From positions 1-64,000 of the forward strand of contig NZ_JASBQE010000029.1 in NCBI RefSeq assembly GCF_029960785.1: a stretch of DNA of 64,000 nucleotides, in the 5' to 3' direction. The stretch is from Polyangium sp. 15x6. Lineage in GTDB: Bacteria > Myxococcota_A > Polyangia > Polyangiales > Polyangiaceae. Below, piece after piece: positions 55,444 to 63,836 of this stretch (positions are counted from its first letter, which is position 1; every line of letters starts with the position of its first letter). The translations under genes and the position numbers were made by a program. The notes below the pieces were generated by a model that saw nothing but the letters and a program-made list of their open reading frames with translations, was not told the DNA's origin and ran no database searches.

Positions 55444-57570
55444 CTAGCCCTGATCGAGCACCGCGGACGTGCTTTGCCAGCTCCCGATGTCCCGCGGCAC
55501 GAGGTTCGCCCCGCCACCACGCGCGTCCATGACACGCGCCCCCTCGTGCGTGAACGTGATGCCGACGAGCGGCGGCGCCCCCGGATCCTTTTCGTAGTAC
55601 GTCCGCCACACCGGCGACGTCGAGCCCGCTTGCCGACGCATCACCGAGGACATCGTCACGATCCACGGCAGCCCCACCGGATCGAGCGCCATCGCCACCG
55701 GCCGATCCTTGGCCTCGACCTCCTCGGGGATCACCGCGCCTCGATCCAGGCCGAGCACGAAGCCCTCGCCCGCGGCCCACGAGAGCCGCTCGCCGCTGCA
55801 GAGCGCCGCGTACAGCGCGGGTTTGTCCTGCACGCCCGTCGCGTACACCGTCGTCTGTCCATCGTAGCTCGCGAACAGCGCGCGCCCGCGCGTGCCCTTC
55901 GCGTTCGCGCCCACGACGAGCATGCCGTAAGGACCCGAGGACAGCGCGAGCACGTGGCCCGAGAGCGGCAGCGCGACGGGCGCGGACCAGCCCTCGTCGT
56001 TCCACAGCCAGAGCTCGGGCAAGCTGTCCTCGTCGCCCTCCACGGCTGCCGTGACGACGGCGAACGTCTGCCCATCCCCGAGCGCGGCTTCGATCGGCGT
56101 CTCGCGCGGAGGGAGCACGAGCGGGACGATCTGACCCGGCCGCACGAGCCGCACGTGCGAGGGGCCGACGAGCGCGAAGCCCGCGTGCGGGCCGCGCACC
56201 ACGAACGTCGTCGCCGCGACGATCGACGCGTCCTTGGCCCCGATGGGGATGGGCAAGGCGCGCGGGCCCCAGAGGTACATCAGCCGCCCACCGAAGCGCG
56301 CGAGCGCGCGGCCGTCGGGCTGGAACGCGACGTTGCCGGGCCGGAGCGGCGGCAGCATCACGCCTTTGATCTCGACGGGCAGAAGCTCGACGATCTCGGC
56401 GGTCGGCTCGAGCGTCACGGCGGGGCTCGCGAGCGCCTGTGTCGTGCGGAACGCGGTCGTCGCGCGGTCCTCGCGCGCGGCGCGGGCCTTCCAGCGCGCG
56501 GCGGCCGCTTCGAGCAGGGGCAAGAGCGCATCGGCGAAGGCGCGGGCCGAATCGAACCGCGAAGGCGCCTCGCGCGGGGCGAGCGCGCGCGCGGCCTCCT
56601 CGTTTCGCAAGGGATCGGGCAAGGCCGGCGAGGCGCCCTTGCCGAGCACACGATCGAGCTCGCCGAGCGTCGCGCGATCGGCGGCGAAGCCCGGATGCAG
56701 GCGCGGCGCGGTCACGAGCGAACGGCGCTCGCCGGTCACGAGAAAGCCGTTGTCCCAGGGCCCGCGGCACCAGTGCTCGCCTCCGAGGACGAACCACACG
56801 ACAGCGGCGAGCGCGTGCACGTCGGTCCACGGACCGATGAGCGGATTCTTCTCGCCGGGGCGCGAGAGCCACTGCTCGGAGCCTGCGTACTCGCGCGTGA
56901 GCGCCGCGATCGTGTACGTCGCATCGGCGACGCGGGCGATGCCGCAGTCGGCGATCTTCGGCGTCTCGTCGCCGACGGGCCCGACGATGAGCACGTTGTC
57001 GGGCTTGAGATCGCGGTGGATGATGCCCTCGTCGTGGAGCGCGAGCACACCCTCGACGATGCCGCGGCAGAGGCGCAAGGCGCGGATCGGATCACATCCG
57101 TCGGGCGCGCGCGTGACGCGATCGGCGAGCGACGATCCATCGGGCCCGCCGTCGACGTACTCGAGCGCGAGCCAAGGCAGCTTCACGGTCCGCCCGCGCA
57201 CGTCGACGGGCGCCTCGCCCATCCCGTAGAAGCCCACGACGAACTCGGTGGGCGGCGTGCGGTCCATGATGCGGCTGAGCGCCGTGGCCTCGCGCTGCGC
57301 GAGCTGCCCTGCGAAGATCCCTTCTTGCATGAGGTCCGACACCATGGCCGGCTTCATGACCTTCACGGCGATGCGGGGCGGGCAGAGCGGCGAGAGCGCG
57401 GGGGAACGTCTCGAGGGATCGACCTCGGCGAGGAACACGCTCGACATGCCGCCCACGCCGAGCAGCCTGGCGAGGCGCGCGCCAGTGGGGCTGCCCCACG
57501 CGTCTGCAAGCGGGGGCGCGCCGCGCGCGAGGTCGCGAAGATCGACGTCTTGGGAGCGCAGGAGCGGCAT
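55444..57570 (-). CDS. Ser/Thr kinase with DCG motif and C-terminal repeat domain
   Basis: The 708-residue protein has a kinase domain at about 28-380: glycine-loop region LLGVGGMSSVF, Lys70 in IAVKVM and HRDLKPDN with an intact catalytic Asp. The DFG is DCG (ADCGIARV) and the APE region reads GSEQWLS. The metal-binding Asp is still present, so activity is plausible but altered. The C-terminal half (about 395-708) contains repeats with GPHAGFALVGPSHVRLV and WLWNDEGWSAPVALPL, resembling a beta-propeller-like domain. There is no transmembrane helix. The ATG at 57570 begins the protein-like sequence. Confidence 0.87.
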   Translation of the reverse strand: MPLLRSQDVDLRDLARGAPPLADAWGSPTGARLARLLGVGGMSSVFLAEVDPSRRSPALSPLCPPRIAVKVMKPAMVSDLMQEGIFAGQLAQREATALSRIMDRTPPTEFVVGFYGMGEAPVDVRGRTVKLPWLALEYVDGGPDGSSLADRVTRAPDGCDPIRALRLCRGIVEGVLALHDEGIIHRDLKPDNVLIVGPVGDETPKIADCGIARVADATYTIAALTREYAGSEQWLSRPGEKNPLIGPWTDVHALAAVVWFVLGGEHWCRGPWDNGFLVTGERRSLVTAPRLHPGFAADRATLGELDRVLGKGASPALPDPLRNEEAARALAPREAPSRFDSARAFADALLPLLEAAAARWKARAAREDRATTAFRTTQALASPAVTLEPTAEIVELLPVEIKGVMLPPLRPGNVAFQPDGRALARFGGRLMYLWGPRALPIPIGAKDASIVAATTFVVRGPHAGFALVGPSHVRLVRPGQIVPLVLPPRETPIEAALGDGQTFAVVTAAVEGDEDSLPELWLWNDEGWSAPVALPLSGHVLALSSGPYGMLVVGANAKGTRGRALFASYDGQTTVYATGVQDKPALYAALCSGERLSWAAGEGFVLGLDRGAVIPEEVEAKDRPVAMALDPVGLPWIVTMSSVMRRQAGSTSPVWRTYYEKDPGAPPLVGITFTHEGARVMDARGGGANLVPRDIGSWQSTSAVLDQG

Positions 57571-57892
57571 GCTCGGGGAGCGATGGTAGGCGCGGATGGT
57601 GCCTGCCGTCAAAGTGCGCGACAGACGGGCGGGGGCGGAGGCGCACGCGGAGGCGGAGGCGGAGGCGTGGGCGGTACGGGTACGCAGGGGCTCCCGCTCG
57701 GGTCGTCGAGCGTACCGTCGTGTTCGGCCTCTTCAGGGCCAAGCCGTGCTCGCCAGCGTGTTGGGGGGCGTTCCGGGATGAACTGCCGGACGATTCCACC
57801 GTATCCAGCAGGTGAGCGGTGCGGAGCGACGGTGCGGCCCCTCGTGCCGATGATGAGCGTGTGGGCGTGAAATCACAGCATATGACGGGAGC
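57571..57892. other. intergenic region with G-rich tract
   Basis: This 322-base gap between the kinase gene and the small gene at 57893 contains no supported gene. It holds the G-rich tract at 57629-57676, with repeated GGCGGA and GGCG units on the plus strand, which is the template strand for the kinase gene. The remainder has no clear repeat or hairpin. Confidence 0.6.
57629..57676 (+). repeat. G-rich GGCGGA repeat tract
   Basis: Short GGCGGA/GGCG units repeat about eight times on the plus strand, giving many closely spaced G runs that could form a G-quadruplex. It is 60-110 bases upstream of the kinase start. Only the sequence pattern supports this; no function is known. Confidence 0.6.
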
Positions 57893-58132
57893 CTACAGCT
57901 TCGTGCAGCTTCCCGCCGGAGTGCAATTGGCCTTGATGGGGTAGGCGTCGCCGATGCACGAGTCCGTCTCGTTCGTGCCCTTCGGCCGGCAGGTCAATCC
58001 GCCCGCCTCATTTGTGTAGCAGCAGGAGGTAAATGGGAGCGGCTGAGCATTCAATGGCACCACAGCGAACCCAATGGCGCCAAGCGCGAGCGTTGCGATG
58101 ACGATTCTGCGAGCGTGAGCGTAGATGGACAT
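57893..58132 (-). CDS. small exported Cys-rich protein
   Basis: The 79-residue product has a signal peptide (about 1-28) and a mature part with six Cys (TSCCYTNEAGGLTCRP, SCIGDA, NCTPAGSC). GGAGGTTACGCC precedes the ATG at 58132, a strong ribosome-binding site. Small disulfide-rich exported proteins like this are common in Polyangiales and mostly have unknown roles. It stands alone, with no neighbour in the same operon. Confidence 0.72.
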   Translation of the reverse strand: MSIYAHARRIVIATLALGAIGFAVVPLNAQPLPFTSCCYTNEAGGLTCRPKGTNETDSCIGDAYPIKANCTPAGSCTKL

Positions 58133-58467
58133 GGCGTAACCTCCGGGGCAGCAAAGCGTTGTTTCTTGGTGAGGCGAACCTCGCCGCCGCGCTGCCTTTC
58201 TCGTGATGAAGCACGCCCCGTGCCGCGCCCGCCGAAGGATTGGGCGCTCTGGCGATTTTGGCGAGGCGACGCCAACGCGCCCCCGGTGAGTTGTACGCGC
58301 TACAGACGCCCGTCATGCGGGTGTGACAGAAGTCCGTCATGCGGGCGTGACAGCGTCGCGCGGGCGTGACACCACGACCGAGCTTGGCGCCCGCGCGTGC
58401 CTGACGCTCGTCGACGCCGGCGAGGCCATCGCGCTCGAGTTGCTCGCTCGACCGCCACTTCATTTGC
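58133..58467. other. intergenic region without a supported gene
   Basis: About 335 bases lie between the small exported gene and the broken fragment at 58468. No frame looks convincing. It contains the direct repeats at 58311-58372. Confidence 0.5.
58311..58372 (+). repeat. short direct repeats
   Basis: CGTCATGCGGGTGTGACAG begins at 58311 and CGTCATGCGGGCGTGACAG begins at 58334. A third, degenerate copy (GCGCGGGCGTGACACC) ends at 58372. The units differ by one to a few bases at intervals of 22-24 bases. They may be a binding-site array or a small duplication; no gene uses them clearly. Confidence 0.55.
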
Positions 58468-58740
58468 GAGCGTTCCTCCGCCCCGAGCCAGGACGGCGCC
58501 GTCGCCTTCAACGTGAGCAACACGGATGACGCCACCAAGAACACGAAGGACGTGCCGCTGAACCTCAACGCCCAAATGCTCCTGACGTTCGGGACCTGCG
58601 GCGTGGCGGGCGCCTCGAAGTCCGGCGACACGCTCATTCGCCTCATCGACCCCTCGGGCGACCAGCTCCGAAAGAATGACGACGCCTGCGGCGGCACCGG
58701 CTCCAACATCTCGTACGTGCTCCCGACGACCGGGACCTAA
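58468..58740 (+). pseudogene. fragment of an exported PPC-like domain protein
   Basis: From about 58468 the plus strand encodes a convincing piece of protein (ERSSAPSQDGAVAFNVSN, then LLTFGTCGVAGASKSGDT and LIRLIDPSGDQLRKNDD). The sequence resembles the PPC-like C-terminal domains of secreted myxobacterial enzymes. It has no start and ends at a TAA at 58738. Removing one A from the TAAC there restores the family-typical GTYIL, so the stop results from a one-base insertion. It is probably a decayed remnant. Confidence 0.6.
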
Positions 58741-58860
58741 CATCCTCTCGCGCGACGGCGCCGGTCCTAATGCCCACGGAGATACCGCGGGATCCCGCTA
58801 GGGTGGTGCCGCGGCAGCACCCGGATGCGCTTCCCCCATCCGCAGGCGCGCCGCGTCCGC

Positions 58861-58907
58861 GATGAACTGCTCGATGCGCAGTTCATCGACTCCAGCGCTT
58901 GCGCTGG
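58861..58907. terminator. two perfect hairpins
   Basis: GATGAACTGC (58861-58870) pairs with GCAGTTCATC (58878-58887) around a seven-base loop. CCAGCGC (58892-58898) pairs with GCGCTGG (58901-58907). They lie between the fragment on the plus strand and the methyltransferase gene that ends at 59013 on the minus strand, so a bidirectional terminator is likely, with no T tract. Confidence 0.5.
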
Positions 58908-59012
58908 TCCAGGTCCATGGGCAGCGGCGCGCAGTGGCCCTGCAGCTGGAAGCGGACCGCAGATGATTGCGGGCGCGAACGAACACCGTGGTTGGCACCT
59001 GCGTCAACCGGA

Positions 59013-59645
59013 CTACTGACGAAAGCAGCTCCGATAGACGGCAAGATCACCGGAGATCGATACGGGCGCGAGCCATGAGCGCGAGGGCAAGGGTAAATCG
59101 ACGCTGCACACCCGGATCACGCGCGTCTGAGCGATCGACGCGAGGTCGTCCATGACTTGGTTGAGCCTGCTACCGCTGAAGGGGCAATACAGAAAGAAGA
59201 CCGAGCCGCTCGTGATGTAACGAGTGAGCTTCGCCGCATCGCCTTCGATCACCGTCACCCGTTGTGCATTCAATCGTGCAGCGAGGCCGCGTGCCCTGCG
59301 GACGAGCGCCGACTGGATCTCGACCCCAATCGCGCTCGCTCCCGTCAAAAAGTGCGTCAGCGCCGTGGCTCGCCCGAGGCCGGAGCCGACGTCCACGAAC
59401 ACATCCTCGGATTGGACCTCGGCAAGCTCGATCATGCGCAGCAGCGTATCGACCGAGCACGGCAGATATGGAACGCAGCCGCGTGGCAATTCAGGATCGT
59501 CGTGCGGTAGCTCGCCGAGCCCAAAGACCCGATCGAGCCACGCATCGCGTTCGCCCTCGGGAACGTTCGTCAGCGCCGCTCGGAATGCCAGCGGGCTCGC
59601 CTGACGCGTCGATAGCCATCTGCGTATGGTTTCAGGGTCCAACAC
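59013..59645 (-). CDS. SAM-dependent methyltransferase
   Basis: The 210-residue protein has a class I methyltransferase fold: FVDVGSGLGRATAL for SAM binding, GVEIQSALV as motif II, VIEGDAAKL as motif III and VFFLYCPF as motif IV. The LYCPF motif suggests a small-molecule or protein substrate rather than a base; the target is unknown. The GTG at 59645 is the start, with GGAGGA close upstream; a TTG at 59642 is also possible. It stands alone between regions of weak coding content. Confidence 0.8.
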   Translation of the reverse strand: MLDPETIRRWLSTRQASPLAFRAALTNVPEGERDAWLDRVFGLGELPHDDPELPRGCVPYLPCSVDTLLRMIELAEVQSEDVFVDVGSGLGRATALTHFLTGASAIGVEIQSALVRRARGLAARLNAQRVTVIEGDAAKLTRYITSGSVFFLYCPFSGSRLNQVMDDLASIAQTRVIRVCSVDLPLPSRSWLAPVSISGDLAVYRSCFRQ

Positions 59646-60325
59646 TGCTCCTCCATGCGAGCCTACCTCACGAGCGCCTGGTCGTCACCTGTGTCGCGGT
59701 ATCATCGAAGTCGCGGACAGTAGGCCCGTGAGCCCGGAGCTGCGCGACCTCGCCGCGCTTCCGAAAAACCCCTCTCGACGCCGCACCGGTGATCGGTGGG
59801 TTCACCGCCCCCTCTGCTCGTCGTGCTCGCGGGGCAGGTCTACGCGGATGCGCTGGTCTTTGGTGCCACTGGCATAATCTGCCCCCGCCGTGAAGGGGTG
59901 CGGTGCGCGGGTGGCGTGGCTCGAAAAAGGGAATATAGCGGCAACCCACCGATACTCGCTTCCTCGTGATCCCTCGGCCCCACGAATGACGAACATGGCG
60001 AAGTCTGGTAACGTCTTGGCCGGAGGTGCGGAGTTGGGCGGGACGTCAAGCCAAATAGGTGTGTCCGCGAGAGTGCCATGGAAGGTCGAACACGAGCCAT
60101 TGCGTCAGAGCGATAGGAACAAGCTCGGGGAGCTTGGACTGGCTTTCGATTATGGCAGTGCCAGCGCTGCGCGCGGCCGATGCGGTGCCGTTCGTTGGCC
60201 CGACGCTATGCGAAGAAGCGGCCCGCTGACGCGCGACTTCGGAGGGGGCCCTCGAGAACGAGACGATCGAGCCGACGGCGCTCGAGCCGACCGCCCCGCC
60301 CCGCGTTGCCCACGGAGGCCCTGTC
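59646..60325. other. intergenic region, possibly decayed
   Basis: About 680 bases hold no gene that can be supported. The region is visibly less G/C-rich than its surroundings, with several short frames (for example a 25-codon frame ending near 60228) that lack ribosome-binding sites. It may be a degraded gene or acquired DNA. The only clear element is the GGAGG ribosome-binding site at 60313-60317 for the next gene. Confidence 0.5.
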
Positions 60326-61813
60326 GTGCCTGAAGTTGTCCGTATCCTCTCTTGGACGAGCCTGATCTACGGGCTCCTCTCGCTTTCGATCCCTCGGGTT
60401 GGTCACGCCGGAGGCATCGAGTCTACCGTCGCGGGCGCACGCGCGGTCGGTCGCGGTGGCGCGATGGGCGCCTCTGCGACGGGCTTCGACGCATTGCGGT
60501 ACAACCCCGCCCGCCTGCACCTCACGAAACGCTGGAACATGGGGCTCGACGCGCAGCTCCACATCACCGAGGTCTGCTTCGATCGCGAGGACCTCGACGG
60601 CACGACGTACCCGACGGTCTGCAACGAGGCGGCTCCGCTTCTCGTGCCGCAGCTCGGCGTCTCGATCCCGCTCGGGAAGCGGTTCGGGATCGCGTTCGGC
60701 ATCCTGCCGCCGCCTTCCGCGACATCCAAGCTCGAGTTCGGCGACCCGACCGATGGCACGATCGAGGTCGATGGGCAGCGCGTCGCCTCTCCGTCGCGGC
60801 ACGCGAACGTCATCACGGACAACTCGGCGCTCTTCCCGACGGTCGGGTTCAGCGCCTCGCTGCACGAAAGGGTCCGTGCGGGCCTCTCGTTCGGCTCCGG
60901 GATCGTGATGGTCGAGAGCATCTCGTACACGGCCGGCATGCCGGGGGCGGGGCCGACGCTCGACACGCGCAACGCGCTCTCCGGGGTCGATTACTTCGTG
61001 CCGAAGGTCGTCTTCGCGGTCGATGCCGAGCCGATCGACGGCTTCAGCATCGCCTCGATCACGACCTACACGGCCGACGTGAACGCCGATGCTGCGCTCT
61101 TCCTCTCGGGCCTCAGCGGCGGTGGCTTCTCGACGCGCGTCGACGGCGTGAAGGTGAACCAGCCGTTTGGCTGGGAGACCACCGTCGCGCTTCGTTACGC
61201 CCACCCCCGCTTCGACGTCGAGGTGGACGTGGCGTACCAGGGCCACGCGGCGACGCAGCAGACGACGGTCGACATCCCCGACGACGCGGCGCTCCCGATC
61301 GACGTGAGCGTCGATGGAATGCCGCTCGGCGCGCTCCCGGACGTCAAGTACGTCGAACGACGATGGAGGAACCAGTTCGTCCTCCGCGCGGGCGGCGACG
61401 CCATCGTCGTGCCGGATCTCTTGTGGCTCCGCGCGGGCGTCTCCTACGAGAGCAATGGCAACACGCACGGATACCAGTCGGTGGAGAACTTTCTCGCGCC
61501 TCGGACGGCCCTCCACGTCGGCACCAGCGTCCGCGTGCACCGAGCGTTGCAGCTCAACTTCGGCTACTCGAAGATCTTCCAGCCGGACACGACCGTCGCG
61601 CCCGAGGACGCGCGCGTCGAGCAGGGAGTCGGCTCCCGTCCGCCGCCTCTCGATGACCCGAACCGCACCGTCTACATCAATGGCGGACGCTACCGAGGCG
61701 GCGTCCACGTCATCGCCCTCGGCCTCACGTTCGAGCTGCCGGCGCCAGAATCCAAGCCCACGCTTGCCGCCGCCAAAACCTCCGAGGACCCGGCCAACAC
61801 GGAACGGCAATGA
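60326..61813 (+). CDS. FadL/OmpP1-type outer-membrane transport protein
   Basis: The 495-residue protein has an N-terminal signal peptide (about 1-28, ending HAGG) and the family start GARAVGRGGAMGASATGFDAL with conserved NPA in RYNPARL. A long beta-barrel follows with alternating strands. FadL-type barrels bring hydrophobic compounds such as long-chain fatty acids or aromatics through the outer membrane. A GGAGG precedes the GTG at 60326. Its stop overlaps the next gene in ATGA, so a Cys-rich lipoprotein is translated with it. Confidence 0.87.
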   Translation: MPEVVRILSWTSLIYGLLSLSIPRVGHAGGIESTVAGARAVGRGGAMGASATGFDALRYNPARLHLTKRWNMGLDAQLHITEVCFDREDLDGTTYPTVCNEAAPLLVPQLGVSIPLGKRFGIAFGILPPPSATSKLEFGDPTDGTIEVDGQRVASPSRHANVITDNSALFPTVGFSASLHERVRAGLSFGSGIVMVESISYTAGMPGAGPTLDTRNALSGVDYFVPKVVFAVDAEPIDGFSIASITTYTADVNADAALFLSGLSGGGFSTRVDGVKVNQPFGWETTVALRYAHPRFDVEVDVAYQGHAATQQTTVDIPDDAALPIDVSVDGMPLGALPDVKYVERRWRNQFVLRAGGDAIVVPDLLWLRAGVSYESNGNTHGYQSVENFLAPRTALHVGTSVRVHRALQLNFGYSKIFQPDTTVAPEDARVEQGVGSRPPPLDDPNRTVYINGGRYRGGVHVIALGLTFELPAPESKPTLAAAKTSEDPANTERQ

Positions 61814-62634
61814 AGAAGTACGCTTTTTTGACCCTCCTTCTCGCGGGCTGCATCGCCGACTTGAGCATCGGGGTGCCCGAGCCGTCCGAGCAGTGCAATC
61901 CGGAAGGTCTCGACGTGCTCCTCGACGTCTTTCCGACGTGTGACCTCGGGATCTGCGGCGACCTGCCCGAGCACCAGGCGCGCGGCCGCTGCGTCGACGA
62001 CAATCAGCTCGGCGCCGAGCAGCTCGAGCTCCTCGCGCCCTGCGCGAACACCGCGGCGCCCTCGCACTGCGTACCCGTGGAGCTCGTCGTCACCGACGGC
62101 CTCACGAAGCCGCCCGTCTGCGAGTCCATCGGCGGCGCCGAAGGCCGCTGCATGTCGATCTGCGTCCCGCAGATCCATGCGAAGCAGGACCAGCTCCCGC
62201 AGGACGTCTGCGAGGACGGAAAGCTCTGCGCGCCTTGCTACGACCCGTTCACGGGCGAGTCGAGCGGAGCGTGCGACGCGAGCGTCTGCGACGCCCCGGT
62301 CGAGCCCCCGGTCACCTTCCCGACCTGTTGCGAGGGCAAGGGCGGTGGGAGCTGCGCGCCGCGGACGCTCGTACCCGACGACAAAGAAGAGAAGCTCGGC
62401 GAAGATTCGTGCGGCGCAACCCCGGAGGACGACGTCTGCGTCCCGACGGGCTTCGGCGACACGAGCTACGTGCCGCCGACCTGTGACGCGGGCGTCATTC
62501 TGGGCGAAGGTCGATGCCTCCCGACGTGCATCCCGCTGGTGAGCACCATCGACATCGTCTTGTCGCAGAAAGACTGCCCCGAGGCATTCCAGGTCTGCGT
62601 TCCCTGCTCGCTCAACGGCGACTACTGCAACTGA
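61810..62634 (+). CDS. Cys-rich lipoprotein
   Basis: The 274-residue product has a lipobox LLAGC (Cys14), followed by a domain with more than 20 Cys residues in repeated patterns such as CDLGICGD, CSICVPQ-like and CVPCS. Its start overlaps the FadL-type gene stop (ATGA), so the two are coupled and may work together at the outer membrane. No family is recognised. It ends 28 bases before the 43-bp repeat array. Confidence 0.8.
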   Translation: MKKYAFLTLLLAGCIADLSIGVPEPSEQCNPEGLDVLLDVFPTCDLGICGDLPEHQARGRCVDDNQLGAEQLELLAPCANTAAPSHCVPVELVVTDGLTKPPVCESIGGAEGRCMSICVPQIHAKQDQLPQDVCEDGKLCAPCYDPFTGESSGACDASVCDAPVEPPVTFPTCCEGKGGGSCAPRTLVPDDKEEKLGEDSCGATPEDDVCVPTGFGDTSYVPPTCDAGVILGEGRCLPTCIPLVSTIDIVLSQKDCPEAFQVCVPCSLNGDYCN

Positions 62635-63290
62635 CGTAGGCTTCGCCGCTCCAACCCCGGGCATTGCCGACAACCTCCGCGAGCCCGTCGACGAAGCCCC
62701 CGACCGTTGCCGACAAGCGCGGCGAGCCTGTCGACGGAGCCCCCGGTCGTTGCCGACAAGCGCGGCGAGCCCGTCGACGAAGCCCCCGACCGTTGCCGAC
62801 AAGCGCGCCGAGCCCGTCGACGAAGCCCCCAGCCGTTGCCGACGAGCGCGGCGAGCATGTCGACAATGACCCCAGCCGTTGCCGACGAGCGCGGCGAGCA
62901 TGTCGACAATGACCCCAGCCGTTGCCGACAACCGCAGCGAGCATGTCGACAAAGCCCCCGCCCGTTGCCGACAACCGCAGCGAGCATGTCGACGGAGCCC
63001 CCGCCCGTTGCCGACAAGCACGGCGAGCCCGTCGACGAAGCCCCCGGCCGTTGCCGACAAGCGCGGCGAGCATGTCGAGAACGCCCCTCCTCGTTGCCGA
63101 CGAGCCCGGCGAGCACGTCGACAAAGCCCCTCCTCGTTGCCGACGAGCCCGGCGAGCATGCCTTGGACCTCCCGGCACCTCGTTCACGGTTCACGGACGC
63201 GCCAAAAATGTGCTCCGAGCGGATGGTGAATACCCACCCTTCGTCGAACGCGCACACAGGGCCCACTCCCCTGCACGAAGGAGGATGACC
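62635..63290. other. intergenic region dominated by the 43-bp repeat array
   Basis: No gene is supported in this stretch of about 650 bases. The 43-bp minisatellite occupies 62663-63161. The remaining bases hold the ribosome-binding site of the next gene (AAGGAGG, 63278-63284). Long open frames on both strands here are artefacts of the repeat, which has no stop codon in any frame. Confidence 0.7.
62663..63161. repeat. 43-bp tandem repeat array (about 11.6 copies)
   Basis: The element with core GTTGCCGACAAGCGCGGCGA and a SalI-like GTCGAC begins at 62663, 62706, 62749, 62792, 62835, 62878, 62921, 62964, 63007, 63050, 63093 and 63136, each step exactly 43 bases. Copies differ at a few positions, for example GAGCCCGTCGAC versus GAGCATGTCGAC and ACGAAGCC versus ACAATGAC. 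The first and last copies diverge most. 43 is not a multiple of three, so the array shifts frame at each copy and encodes no stable protein. It is a minisatellite between a coupled lipoprotein gene and a new transcription unit. Confidence 0.95.
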
Positions 63291-63797
63291 ATGTCGGAGA
63301 ACGCAATCGGAAAGTATACGGGCAAGGGTGTCGTCGACGCGATGCCGTTCAAGCACAAGCTCGTCGACGTCAAGCAAGGCGAGCTTTCGAGGTTCAAGCG
63401 CTCGAAGCCGGGGTGCGCCGGCGTCCTCGCCGACCTCGCCGCCGCGATGCCCGAGCACGGCAACGTGGCGCGTATCCATCCGGATTGTTATGCCGAGATC
63501 GTCGATACGGCGCAGACCCTGGAGCAGATCCGCGCCCAGCGCCCCGAGGCCGACAAACTCGCCGAGGTCCTCCGGGAGAGCGAAGTCTACTACGAGGACA
63601 AACTCGAGGGGCTGATCAGCAGGCTCGCCAAGACCGTCCTCGATACCGCGAAGGACGAGAACAAGCCCGCCCTGCTCGCGATCTTCGAGTCCGCGATCCA
63701 GTACCGGACGCAATACGCGGACAAGGGGGTCGCCACCCGCCGCAAGAACCAGCAGAACGCAGGCGCGCCGGACGACGAGGCCCCGAGCGAGGTATGA
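63291..63797 (+). CDS. small helical cytosolic protein, unknown function
   Basis: The 168-residue protein (start ATG 63291, with AAGGAGG at the right distance) has no signal peptide. It is mostly helical, with the segments LDTAKDENKPALLAIFESA and EDKLEGLISRLAK, ending in an Asn/Asp-rich tail. No family is recognised. The frame is open upstream through the repeat array, but the ribosome-binding site defines the real start. Confidence 0.8.
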   Translation: MSENAIGKYTGKGVVDAMPFKHKLVDVKQGELSRFKRSKPGCAGVLADLAAAMPEHGNVARIHPDCYAEIVDTAQTLEQIRAQRPEADKLAEVLRESEVYYEDKLEGLISRLAKTVLDTAKDENKPALLAIFESAIQYRTQYADKGVATRRKNQQNAGAPDDEAPSEV

Positions 63798-63836
63798 CGC
63801 GCCCGCATTGAAACGCCCCGCCTGACCCGCTCCCCT

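Noticed and set aside
57893-60325. Mobile element or prophage remnant in the gene-poor stretch
   Set aside because: No transposase, integrase, terminal inverted repeat or attachment-like duplication could be recognised, so only decay is proposed.
59890-60333. A 147-codon plus-strand frame
   Set aside because: It has no ribosome-binding site, contains no recognisable motif, and its second half is Arg/Ala/Asp-rich antisense-like sequence. It was left as intergenic.
61690-63159. A long open minus-strand frame crossing the 43-bp repeat array
   Set aside because: The repeat has no stop codon in any frame and shifts frame at each copy, so long frames appear on both strands without being genes. 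The rest of the frame is opposite the supported lipoprotein gene.
62663-63161. CRISPR-like array
   Set aside because: The units are contiguous with no unique spacers, and no cas genes are nearby. The pattern is a minisatellite.
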